64,000 nt of DNA from NCBI GenBank assembly GCA_035644395.1, contig DASQOR010000090.1:62001-126000 (forward strand), given 5' to 3'. A program made the translations under genes and the position numbers. Below are positions 16,718 to 24,517 of the stretch, one piece after another. Every line of letters begins with the position of its first letter. Positions within the stretch are counted from its first letter, which is position 1. The notes beneath the pieces are model-generated. The model saw nothing but the letters and a program-made list of their open reading frames with translations. It did not search any database and was not told where the DNA came from. The stretch is from JBGPLJ01 sp035644395. Lineage in GTDB: Bacteria > Pseudomonadota > Gammaproteobacteria > Steroidobacterales > Steroidobacteraceae.

Positions 16718-17578
16718 ATGACTGCTTACGATGGGACGATGGCCGTCGACGCGACGTACGAAAGCTGGACCGCGAACGACTACTTCCAGTTCTACTACCG
16801 CAAGAACATCTGTCGCGACGAGCGCATCACGCTCAAGTGCCTCGTGGACTACCTCGCGGCAACGCCGCGCCGCTACGAGCGCGCGCTCGACTACGGCTGC
16901 GGGCCGACGCTGCACAACGCGATCGCCGCCGCGCCCTACGTCGAAGCCCTCGACATGGCGGATTGGTCGCGCGACAACCTGCGTACCGTTCGCAGCTGGT
17001 CACACAGCGAACCCGGTGCCAACGACTGGCACCTGTTCACACGCTACATTCTCGGCGCCGAAGGCCGCAAGCTTGCGCAGGAGCGGGACGTCCTGGAGCG
17101 CGAGCAGCGCACGCGCTGGGTCATCGGCAAGCTGTTCGGCACGGATGCTCGCCACCGCTATCCACTGGGACAGGGCTACAAGGAGCACTACGATCTGCTG
17201 GTGACCGGTTACTGCCTCGATTGCATCTCGAGCAGCCACGCGGTCTGGCGCCAGTGCATGCGCAACGTGCTTTCGACGCTCGCGCCGGGCGGCAGCCTCT
17301 TTCTCAATGCGCTGTGGCGCTGCTCCGCGTATCAGGTTCAGGACCACTGGTTTCCCTGCTCGTACGTCGACGTCGACGACCTTTACCACTGCCTGGTCGA
17401 CAACGGCTTCGAGCGACGCACGCTCGACATTCAGGCATTTGCGTACCCCGACCAGCAGGTGCATGGGTATCCGGGAATCCTGGTGGCGCTCGGCCGCAAG
17501 AGACTGCCGGCGCGGCGGCGCGTCACCTGGCGCGCACCATCGCTCGCGAGCTACGCGAGTTTCGCAGCGGTCGCCTGA
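16718..17578 (+). CDS. NNMT/PNMT/TEMT-family SAM-dependent N-methyltransferase
   Basis: This is a 286-residue soluble protein. It has the family layout: NDYFQFYYRKN near the N-terminus, SAM motif I LDYGCGPTLHNA (57-68), acidic residue in ALDMADWSRDNLRTV, then EPGANDWHLFTRYI, LLVTGYCLDCISSS and LAPGGSLFLNALW. The order matches nicotinamide, phenylethanolamine and thioether methyltransferases. The substrate is probably a small amine, but which one cannot be told. It has a possible SD-masking leader and a Shine-Dalgarno AGGGGA 9 bases before the ATG. It is convergent with the next gene. Confidence 0.82.
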   Translation: MTAYDGTMAVDATYESWTANDYFQFYYRKNICRDERITLKCLVDYLAATPRRYERALDYGCGPTLHNAIAAAPYVEALDMADWSRDNLRTVRSWSHSEPGANDWHLFTRYILGAEGRKLAQERDVLEREQRTRWVIGKLFGTDARHRYPLGQGYKEHYDLLVTGYCLDCISSSHAVWRQCMRNVLSTLAPGGSLFLNALWRCSAYQVQDHWFPCSYVDVDDLYHCLVDNGFERRTLDIQAFAYPDQQVHGYPGILVALGRKRLPARRRVTWRAPSLASYASFAAVA

Positions 17579-17581
17579 ACC

Positions 17582-17941
17582 TCAGGCCTCGACCCGCACT
17601 ACGAGCCAGGTAAGGCCGGCGGCGACCACGAGCGCGATTGCCTGGTCGAGCCGGTGCCACCGGACGAATTCGCCGCTGATGACGGCGAGGCCGACGATCG
17701 TGGCCATGAACCAGAGGCTCGTCTGGATGGTCGCGGAATGCACGCCGAGGTAGCGCAGGAACTTGAGCGACAGCACATAGAGCAGGATGCCGATCGCGAA
17801 GAAAAGCAGCGATTTGCCCAGCAGCTGGAGGTTGAGGCGATCGTCGTGCCAGGTCTGCGCCGCGAACAGGAACGCGCGGGAATCCGCGAGACCGGAAAAA
17901 AGCGTCAGGGCGACGACCAGGACGACGTACAGGATCTTCAT
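17582..17941 (-). CDS. Small four-helix inner-membrane protein, unknown function
   Basis: This is a 119-residue protein starting MKILYVVLVVALTLFSGL. It has four predicted hydrophobic segments (about 2-17, 38-56, 68-84 and 97-115). The frame extends 52 codons further upstream, but that part is Arg/Ala-rich and lacks hydrophobic character, so the ATG at 17941 is preferred. It does not match any family I recognise. It is convergent with the methyltransferase gene (3 bp between stops) and divergent from mscS. Confidence 0.7.
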   Translation of the reverse strand: MKILYVVLVVALTLFSGLADSRAFLFAAQTWHDDRLNLQLLGKSLLFFAIGILLYVLSLKFLRYLGVHSATIQTSLWFMATIVGLAVISGEFVRWHRLDQAIALVVAAGLTWLVVRVEA

Positions 17942-18112
17942 CGGCGCTCTACCTCTGACAGACTTCCATGTTTCCCTGCTGGCGGCGCACGGCGCTTCGC
18001 ATCGAACACCGGAACATCCCGCGGTGCGTGTTTTTCTGCTGCCCTGAATAGTAGCAGCGGCGAAAGCGTTGCGCAGCGGAACCACGATTGCCGGCACCAG
18101 GCAAGCTGGTCC

Positions 18113-18118
18113 TATAAT
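18113..18118 (+). promoter_or_regulatory. -10 box upstream of mscS-like gene
   Basis: A perfect TATAAT lies 33 bases before the mscS-like start. A TTGCCG hexamer (18088-18093) lies 19 bases upstream, a slightly long spacing. The gene is inferred from position. Confidence 0.5.
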
Positions 18119-18150
18119 CCCGGCCCCACCCGACCCTCAGAACCGGCTCC

Positions 18151-19218
18151 ATGAAAGACCTGCTGGCGTGGTCCGAGATGACCCTCTACGGCAATTCGCT
18201 CATCGACTGGGCGATAGCACTCGGCGTGGCGCTGCTCACCCTCCTGGCGCTGCTCGTCGTGCGGCGTTTCGTGGTCGCGCGCCACACGCGTTACACCGAG
18301 GCAGGCCATTCCGCAGCGATCCGGCTGGTCGCGCATCTCGCGGGCACGACGCGCCCGTTCTTCCTCATTCCGTTCGCCTTCTACGTCGGCGAGCGCTGGC
18401 TCAGCCTGAGCGCGCGCGTCGAGCACATGAGCGCCTACGTCATGCTGCTGCTCGTGCTCGCGCAGGTCGGGATCTGGGCAACGCGCACGGTCTCGTTCCT
18501 GATCGATGAACGCGCCGCGCGCGAGTCCGGCCAACCCGGCGATGCGGGCATCGGCAGTTCGCTCGCCATCATCGAGTTCGGCGGCCGCATCATCGTGTGG
18601 TCAATCATCCTGCTGGTCGCCCTCGACAACCTCGGCGTCAACATAACGGCTTTGCTTGCGGGCCTCGGCGTCGGCGGAGTCGCCGTGGCGCTTGCCCTGC
18701 AGAACATTCTCGGCGACCTGTTCGCGTCGCTTTCGATCGCTCTCGACAAGCCGTTCGTCATCGGCGACATCCTGGAGATCGGCGAGTACTCCGGTACCGT
18801 CGAGCAGATCGGCATCAAGAGCCTGCGGCTTCGCAGCGGCTCGGGCGAGCAGATCATCCTTTCGAATGCCGATGCACTGAAGAGCCGCATCCGCAACTTC
18901 GGCCGGGCCATGGAACGCCAGGCCGTCTTCCGACTGCGAATCCTGCAGGAAACGGAAGCGGCGAAACTCGCGCTCATTCCGAAACTCGTCGAGGCGGCCG
19001 TGAGCGCACAGTCCGGAGCGCGCTTCGATCGGTGCCATCTGCGGGAAATCGGCGAGCACGCGTTCCTGTACGAGGTCTCGATGTATTCACAGGGCTCGAC
19101 GGCGCTCGTGCTCTACGATCGTCAGCACGCGGTCTATCTCGCGATCATCGAGGCGTTCCGCGCACACGGCATCGCGTTCGCGTATCCGACACAGAGAGTC
19201 CTGAGCGTAGCGCCCTGA
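18151..19218 (+). CDS. Small-conductance mechanosensitive channel (MscS family)
   Basis: This is a 355-residue protein with about five hydrophobic segments (near 18-42, 62-80, 90-110, 140-160 and the pore-lining helix). The pore helix GVGGVAVALALQNILGDLFA (about 172-191) carries the Gly/Ala packing pattern. The MscS beta domain follows (DKPFVIGDILEIGEYSGTVE...SLRLRSGSGEQIILSNA). It releases solutes under hypo-osmotic stress. The larger number of N-terminal helices than in E. coli MscS (three) puts it closer to the YbdG/YnaI-like members. Confidence 0.9.
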   Translation: MKDLLAWSEMTLYGNSLIDWAIALGVALLTLLALLVVRRFVVARHTRYTEAGHSAAIRLVAHLAGTTRPFFLIPFAFYVGERWLSLSARVEHMSAYVMLLLVLAQVGIWATRTVSFLIDERAARESGQPGDAGIGSSLAIIEFGGRIIVWSIILLVALDNLGVNITALLAGLGVGGVAVALALQNILGDLFASLSIALDKPFVIGDILEIGEYSGTVEQIGIKSLRLRSGSGEQIILSNADALKSRIRNFGRAMERQAVFRLRILQETEAAKLALIPKLVEAAVSAQSGARFDRCHLREIGEHAFLYEVSMYSQGSTALVLYDRQHAVYLAIIEAFRAHGIAFAYPTQRVLSVAP

Positions 19219-19238
19219 GGGGCGCCGCCGAGGGAACA

Positions 19239-20225
19239 TCAGCCTGCCGCGCAGGAGACCTTGAGTTCGGCGGGCTTCCCGATCCTTAGCGAGCCGACGA
19301 GCGCCTGTATGCCGTTCGATTTGCTCGCCGCGAGGTGAGCGGCGAGCCCTGCATTGATCTTGGTGCAGACGAGCGGATCGTAGAAGAGTGCCGTGCCGAT
19401 TCCGACCGTCGTCGCGCCGGCGATCATGAATTCGAGCGCGTCGTGCGTGCTGGCGATTCCGCCCTGGCCGATGATGGGAATGCCCCGCGGACGGGCGACC
19501 TCGGCCACCTGCAACACCTTCAGGAGCGCGATCGGCTTGATCGCGGGGCCGGACAGCCCGCCCTGCACGTTGCCGATGATCGGGCGATGCGTCGCGACGT
19601 CGATCGCCATGCCCATCAAGGTATTGATCGCGGCCAACGCATCGCTTCCGGCATCGATGCAGCGGCGTGCGTTCTCGCCGATATCGGTCTGGTTGGGCGA
19701 GAGCTTGGTGATGAGTGGCTTGCGGGTGACCTTGCGGCAGGCTTCGACGACGCGTGCGGACATGTCCGGATAGTTGCCGAACTGCACGCCGCCTTCCTTG
19801 ACGTTCGGGCAGGAGATGTTGATTTCGATGGCGTCGATCGGCGAATCGTCGAAGCGGCGGGCGACCTCGACGTACTCGTCGATGGTCGAGCCGCAGACGT
19901 TCGCGATGAATCGCGTTTCGCCGAAGTCGAGTTGCGGCAGGATCCTGCGCACGACGTGGTCGACGCCAGGGTTCTGCAGCCCGATGGCGTTCAGCATGCC
20001 CATCGGCGTCTCGTAGACCCGATGCGGCGGATTGCCGAGCCGCGGCTTGAGCGTTGTACCCTTGAGCACGATCGCACCGGCATCGCGATTGCTGAAGCCA
20101 GCGACGCGCGTGTACTCCTCGCCGAAGCCGACGCATCCCGAGAGCAGCACCAGTGGCGAATTGAGCTTCAGTCCGCAGAAGTCGACGGCGAGAGCGGACT
20201 CGGCGACATCCTTAGGAACCGTCAT
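19239..20225 (-). CDS. pyrD: Dihydroorotate dehydrogenase, class 1B catalytic subunit
   Basis: This is a 328-residue FMN enzyme of class 1B. The motif INISCPNVKEGGVQFGN contains the class 1 catalytic cysteine where quinone-linked class 2 enzymes have serine. The substrate/FMN residues are seen in VCGSTIDEYVEVARR, PLITKLSPNQTDI, NTLMGMAID and GQGGIASTHDALEFMIAGA. It oxidises dihydroorotate to orotate in pyrimidine synthesis. Class 1B enzymes normally work with PyrK, which is not nearby. The start codon overlaps that of the divergent trmL by two bases. Confidence 0.88.
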   Translation of the reverse strand: MTVPKDVAESALAVDFCGLKLNSPLVLLSGCVGFGEEYTRVAGFSNRDAGAIVLKGTTLKPRLGNPPHRVYETPMGMLNAIGLQNPGVDHVVRRILPQLDFGETRFIANVCGSTIDEYVEVARRFDDSPIDAIEINISCPNVKEGGVQFGNYPDMSARVVEACRKVTRKPLITKLSPNQTDIGENARRCIDAGSDALAAINTLMGMAIDVATHRPIIGNVQGGLSGPAIKPIALLKVLQVAEVARPRGIPIIGQGGIASTHDALEFMIAGATTVGIGTALFYDPLVCTKINAGLAAHLAASKSNGIQALVGSLRIGKPAELKVSCAAG

Positions 20226-20715
20226 GTTTCACATCATACTCCACGAGCCCGAGATCCCGCCCAACGCCGGCAACGTCATGCGTCTCTGCGCCAATACCGG
20301 CGCGCGTCTGCACCTCGTACGGCCGCTCGGCTTCTCGCTCGACGCGAAGCGCCTGCGTCGCGCGGGGCTCGACTATCGGGATCTCGCCGCGGTTGAAGTG
20401 CACGCGGATTTCGCGGCCTGCCGGATCCGGCTCGGATCAGCGCGCTTGTTCGCCGTCGAGTCCGGTGCGCCGCACCGCTATGCGGACGTCGCATTTCATC
20501 CAGGCGATGCTTTCGTCTTCGGTTCGGAGACACGCGGACTGCCGCGCGCGCTTCTGGACTCGGTTCCGACGCGATTTCAGGTTGCACTGCCGATGCTCGA
20601 GGGCAACCGCAGCCTCAATCTCGCCAATGCGGTCGCCGTCGTCGCTTATGAGGCGTGGCGGCAGAACGGGTTTCGCAGCGCCGCGGCTATTCCGAGCGAA
20701 CCTCGCGGCTCATGA
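20224..20715 (+). CDS. trmL: tRNA (cytidine/uridine-34-2'-O)-methyltransferase TrmL
   Basis: This is a 163-residue SPOUT methyltransferase. Its start MFHIILHEPEIPPNAGNVMR matches TrmL, and motifs FGSETRGLPRALL and EGNRSLNLANAVAVVAYEAW form the trefoil-knot SAM site. It methylates the wobble nucleotide of tRNA-Leu isoacceptors. The start is fixed by the conserved N-terminus even though its ATG overlaps the pyrD ATG on the other strand. Its 3' end overlaps the convergent gpsA by 29 bp. Confidence 0.95.
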   Translation: MFHIILHEPEIPPNAGNVMRLCANTGARLHLVRPLGFSLDAKRLRRAGLDYRDLAAVEVHADFAACRIRLGSARLFAVESGAPHRYADVAFHPGDAFVFGSETRGLPRALLDSVPTRFQVALPMLEGNRSLNLANAVAVVAYEAWRQNGFRSAAAIPSEPRGS

Positions 20716-21700
20716 GGGCATCGACGGCAGCACGGATCGGCAAGCCTTCGTGGACGATGCGGTAGATCGCCGTGCAGATCGGCATTTCCACCTTGAGCCG
20801 CCCGGCAACTTCGTGAACGGCGCGCGCCGCCTCCGCGCCCTCCACCACCTGTCCGATCTCGACGATCGCTTGCTCGGGAGTCTTGCCATGCGCGAGTGCC
20901 AGCCCGAAGCGGCGATTGCGTGATTGATCGTCGGTCGATGTCAGGACGAGGTCGCCGAGCCCCGCGAGTCCCATGAAGGTCTCGAGCTGCGCTCCGAGCG
21001 CGACGCCAAGCCGCGTCATTTCCGCAAGCCCGCGGCAGATCAGCGCGATGCGCGTATTGGCGCCGAAGCCGATACCGTCGGAAATGCCGGCACCGATTGC
21101 GAGCACATTCTTGACCGCGCCGCCAACTTCGACCCCGACGATGTCATTCGACGTATACGCGCGGAAGTTGAGGCCCGAGAGCCCCTGGGCGAGTTCCGAT
21201 GCGAAGGCCGCATCGGCGGACGCGATGGTCATCGCCGTCGGCAGGCCCGCGCCTACTTCCTTGGCGAAGGTCGGACCGGACAACACCGCGACCGGCACGT
21301 TGCTGCCGAGCACTTCAGTCGCGACCTGATGCGGCAGCTTGCCGGTCGCGAGTTCAAAGCCCTTGGTCGCCCACGCGACACGTTGTCCACGCTCGAGCAG
21401 CGGCTTGAGCGCTTGCAGCAGCGAGCGGAACGCCTGGCTTGGAACCGCGATCAGCAAGTCGCGGCTGCCGCGGATCGCGCCCGCGAGCTCGGCTGTGATC
21501 GCGAGATTCTCCGGGAAGCGTGCTTCCGGCAGGTAGCGAGCATTGCGGCGCTCGCGTGACATCGCCTCGAGGTGGCGCGCGTCGCGCGCCCACAGGTGCG
21601 TCGCGCAGCCGGCGCGGGCGAACTGTATCGCGAGCGCCGTACCCCAGGAGCCGGCCCCCAGGACGGCGATGGATTCGGCTGCAGTCGCTGCCGTCGGCAC
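20687..21700 (-). CDS. gpsA: Glycerol-3-phosphate dehydrogenase [NAD(P)+]
   Basis: This is a 337-residue protein from the GTG at 21700. The frame is open upstream inside secB but unlike GpsA. The Rossmann motif is IAVLGAGSWGTALAI, with SGPTFAKEV and the catalytic lysine in GGAVKNVLAIGAG. It makes sn-glycerol-3-phosphate for phospholipid synthesis. It lies 8 bp after secB in the conserved rhodanese-grxC-secB-gpsA operon. The GTG start without a strong Shine-Dalgarno suggests coupling to secB translation. Confidence 0.95.
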   Translation of the reverse strand: MPTAATAAESIAVLGAGSWGTALAIQFARAGCATHLWARDARHLEAMSRERRNARYLPEARFPENLAITAELAGAIRGSRDLLIAVPSQAFRSLLQALKPLLERGQRVAWATKGFELATGKLPHQVATEVLGSNVPVAVLSGPTFAKEVGAGLPTAMTIASADAAFASELAQGLSGLNFRAYTSNDIVGVEVGGAVKNVLAIGAGISDGIGFGANTRIALICRGLAEMTRLGVALGAQLETFMGLAGLGDLVLTSTDDQSRNRRFGLALAHGKTPEQAIVEIGQVVEGAEAARAVHEVAGRLKVEMPICTAIYRIVHEGLPIRAAVDALMSREVRSE

Positions 21701-21708
21701 GGGTGAGT

Positions 21709-22191
21709 TCAGTTGACCGCGGAGCCCGCCGGCTGCTCGCTCTGCGCCTTCAGCGACTGCGTGTAGAGCGCGTCGAAGCTCACGGGTGGCAGCAGGAACT
21801 GCGGAAAACCGCCCTTTTGGATCAGGTTGCCGACCTCCGCGCGTACGTACGGAAAGAGGATTTCCGGGCACAGGCTGGAAACCGTGCGACGCAGGTCATC
21901 CTGCGCGAGGTTGCGCAGCGTGAACACGCCCGCCTGCTTGACCTCGACCAGGAAGGCGGTCGCCTCGCCGATCTTGGCTTCGACCGTCACGGTCAGCACG
22001 ACCTCACGCAGATGATTGCCGAGATCATTGGCCGTCGTGTTCATGTTGACGTTGATCTTCGGATTCCACTCCTGGGTCGGAATGCGCGGCCCATTCGGCG
22101 CCTCGTACGAACAGTCCTTGAGATAGATCTGGTTCAGGATGATTTCCCGGCCCGCGTCGGTGGCCGGCACTGTGCTCTGTTCGTCCGTCAT
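21709..22191 (-). CDS. secB: Protein-export chaperone SecB
   Basis: This is a 160-residue acidic chaperone, the family length. Signatures are LNQIYLKDCSYEAPNGPRI, FLVEVKQAGVF and PEILFPYVRAEVGNLIQKGG. It holds presecretory proteins unfolded and delivers them to SecA. It sits 46 bp after grxC and 8 bp before gpsA. Confidence 0.98.
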   Translation of the reverse strand: MTDEQSTVPATDAGREIILNQIYLKDCSYEAPNGPRIPTQEWNPKINVNMNTTANDLGNHLREVVLTVTVEAKIGEATAFLVEVKQAGVFTLRNLAQDDLRRTVSSLCPEILFPYVRAEVGNLIQKGGFPQFLLPPVSFDALYTQSLKAQSEQPAGSAVN

Positions 22192-22237
22192 GGGGAATCC
22201 TCGTCGATGTTTCGTTGGTATGGAGGGCTATGGAAAT

Positions 22238-22519
22238 CTAGTTCGGCGACGCGCTCACGAGCGGATCGAGGCGGCCGGTGCGGTCGAGCGCATGCAGCTC
22301 ATCGAAGCCGCCGACATGCGTTTCGCCGACGAATATCTGCGGCACGGTGCGCCGACCGCTGCGCTTGACCATTTCCTCGCGCAGCACCGGGTCGTCCTCG
22401 ACGTTGAGCTCGCGGTAGTGAAAGCCCTTGCGATCGAGCAGCGCCTTCGCGCGCATGCAGAACGGGCACCAGCCCGTCGTATAAACGAGGATCTCGGCGC
22501 CAGACGGCCCGGCGTTCAT
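22238..22519 (-). CDS. grxC: Glutaredoxin 3
   Basis: This is a 93-residue protein with the dithiol site TTGWCPFCMRAKALL and the glutathione-binding TVPQIFVGETHVGGFDELHA. It reduces disulfides and mixed disulfides using glutathione. Its ATG overlaps the stop of the rhodanese gene (ATGA), which supports coupled translation. Confidence 0.96.
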   Translation of the reverse strand: MNAGPSGAEILVYTTGWCPFCMRAKALLDRKGFHYRELNVEDDPVLREEMVKRSGRRTVPQIFVGETHVGGFDELHALDRTGRLDPLVSASPN

Positions 22520-22944
22520 CTGGCGCCCTTGATGAGCGGCAGGTTCTCCTGTCGCCACGCATTGAGGCCGCCGCGCAGATTCGCGACCTGCGTGAAGCCG
22601 AGCGTCGCAAGCCGCCGCGCCGCGCCGCCGGAAATCACGCCGGTGTCGCAGCAGACCACGACCGGTTTTTCGCGATAGCGCTTCAGGGCCTCCGCCTGTG
22701 CCGCCAGTTCGGCGGCAACGATGTTGCGCGCATCGCCGATGTGGCCGGCCGCATAGGCATCGTTTGCGCGCACGTCGATGACGAGCGCGCCCTTGTTCAT
22801 GAGCTGGATCGTCTGCGTGGGCGACACGCCGCCCGAGCCCTGGCCGCGGTTCCTGAGTTCCGTCACGATCACGGCGACGAGCAGAACGGCGGCGAGAGCC
22901 GCCAGGTAGGGGTGAAGCAGCAGATGTTGGGTCAATTCCTGCAT
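22516..22944 (-). CDS. Membrane-anchored rhodanese-like protein (YibN type)
   Basis: This is a 142-residue protein with an N-terminal membrane segment (about 10-30, LAALAAVLLVAVIVTEL) and a rhodanese domain (about 45-135). The active-site loop is VVVCCDTGVISGG, with the conserved cysteine in the position of the persulfide carrier. It matches the YibN-like genes that head grxC-secB-gpsA operons. Its sulfur-transfer partner is unknown. Confidence 0.9.
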   Translation of the reverse strand: MQELTQHLLLHPYLAALAAVLLVAVIVTELRNRGQGSGGVSPTQTIQLMNKGALVIDVRANDAYAAGHIGDARNIVAAELAAQAEALKRYREKPVVVCCDTGVISGGAARRLATLGFTQVANLRGGLNAWRQENLPLIKGAR

Positions 22945-23045
22945 GATGTACGCCGTCGGCCGTTTCGCCGCGATTGCCGTGCGGCGCCTGTCTGTGGGCG
23001 GATACCGCCGAAAAAAGGGCGGGCATTATACAGTGCGGGTTCCAA

Positions 23046-24314
23046 ATGGCGGAAAATAGCGTCCGGACAGCCATTTCACCGTTGGGCCGGTCGATCGAAC
23101 TGACAGCCTCCTTGCGTGTGCCTCGCCGCCCCGCGTCCGGGCGCGGATGCCCCTCCATACGGGCGACGCGCGCACTCGCGCTCGTGCTGGGCCTGCTCGC
23201 GGTCCTGTCTGTGCATGGCACGTCAACTCCGAGCGAACGCCGGACCGCCGAAAAGCTCGAGCGCCTGCGCACGCAGATTTCCGATGTCGAGCGCAGAGTC
23301 GGCGACACCGTGACCGAACGCGACGCGGCGGCGCGCCAGCTGCGCACGACTGAACTCGAGGTGACCCGGGCGCACCGGCAGCTCGATGCCCTGCGCGATC
23401 AGCGCCGCGCCGCCGAGGAGCGGCGCAACGCGATCGAGGCCGAACGGCATACCTATGAGCACACGCTCGATCGGGAAGGTGCCGCCCTCTCGGCGCAGCT
23501 GCGCGCCGCGTACCTCATCGGTCGCGAAGAGCCCCTCAAGCTCCTCCTCAACCAGCAGGATCCCGCGACCCTCGGACGCATGCTTGCGTACTACAGCTAC
23601 TTCGGGCGCGCCCGCGCCGACCAGATCGCGCTCATCCGCACGGCGGTCACGAAGCTCGATTCGCTCGAGCTCGAACTTGACGAGCAAAATCGCCATCTCG
23701 ATGAACTTGCGAGCGAGCGGCAGCGTGAAGTCGACGCGCTCGAGGGCGCCCGCACTCAGCGTGCCGCGGCGCTCGTTGCCGTCCGCGAGCAGCTGCAATC
23801 GCGCTCCGCAAAGCTCGATGACCTCAAGCGCCAGGCGACCACCCTCACCAAGCTCCTGGAAGAACTACGGCGTGCGCTGCGGGAATTTCCCATCGACCGG
23901 CAGGATGCCTTCGACAAATTGCGCGGGCAGCTCGCCTGGCCGGTGCAGGGCAAGGTGCTCGCGGACTTCGGCGACTCGCGCTCGTCGGGAATCAACTGGA
24001 CCGGTGTGCTGTTCGGTACCGATCGCGGCACGCAGGTACGGGCGCTCTACTATGGCCGCGTGATCTATGCGGACTGGCTGCCCGGACTCGGGCTGCTGCT
24101 GATCCTCGAGCACAGTGGCGGCTACCTGAGCCTCTACGGACACACGGAGCAGATCTTCAAGTCCGTCGGCGACTGGGTCGCCCCGGGCGACGTCATCGCG
24201 ACCGTCGGCGACTCGGGCGGCGAAGCCCGGCCGGAGCTTTATTTCGAGATGCGCAAGGGCTCCAAGCCCATCAACCCGCACCCCTGGTTCAAGCAGAAAC
24301 TGGGCGCCCGCTGA
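23046..24314 (+). CDS. envC: EnvC-like murein hydrolase activator
   Basis: This is about 422 residues. A short basic N-terminus precedes a hydrophobic signal segment (about 43-58 from this start), then long coiled coils (about 65-240), and a degenerate LytM/M23 domain at the C-terminus (VQGKVLADFGDSRSSGINWTG, LEHSGGYLSLYGH). The zinc-binding HxH is not retained, as in EnvC, which activates amidases AmiA/AmiB in division. The start is uncertain: ATG 23046 lacks a Shine-Dalgarno, and a GTG near 23116 would give a cleaner signal peptide. Confidence 0.88.
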   Translation: MAENSVRTAISPLGRSIELTASLRVPRRPASGRGCPSIRATRALALVLGLLAVLSVHGTSTPSERRTAEKLERLRTQISDVERRVGDTVTERDAAARQLRTTELEVTRAHRQLDALRDQRRAAEERRNAIEAERHTYEHTLDREGAALSAQLRAAYLIGREEPLKLLLNQQDPATLGRMLAYYSYFGRARADQIALIRTAVTKLDSLELELDEQNRHLDELASERQREVDALEGARTQRAAALVAVREQLQSRSAKLDDLKRQATTLTKLLEELRRALREFPIDRQDAFDKLRGQLAWPVQGKVLADFGDSRSSGINWTGVLFGTDRGTQVRALYYGRVIYADWLPGLGLLLILEHSGGYLSLYGHTEQIFKSVGDWVAPGDVIATVGDSGGEARPELYFEMRKGSKPINPHPWFKQKLGAR

Positions 24315-24517
24315 TCCGGATTATGGTGAATGCCTCTGGCCAGCGCGGCGCGGTACGGCCCGCGCGCCCGCGGCCAGAGTGCGGGGTGGGTCGAAGAATT
24401 GCCGCACGCCGGGAAAACCCGGTAATTACCTAGTGGAATCGCCGACCAATTCAAGGACGGCGAAGGCCGTTGTCGCCGACTTTGCGCCTCTGGAAATCTC
24501 GGGGATGCAGGACAGCC

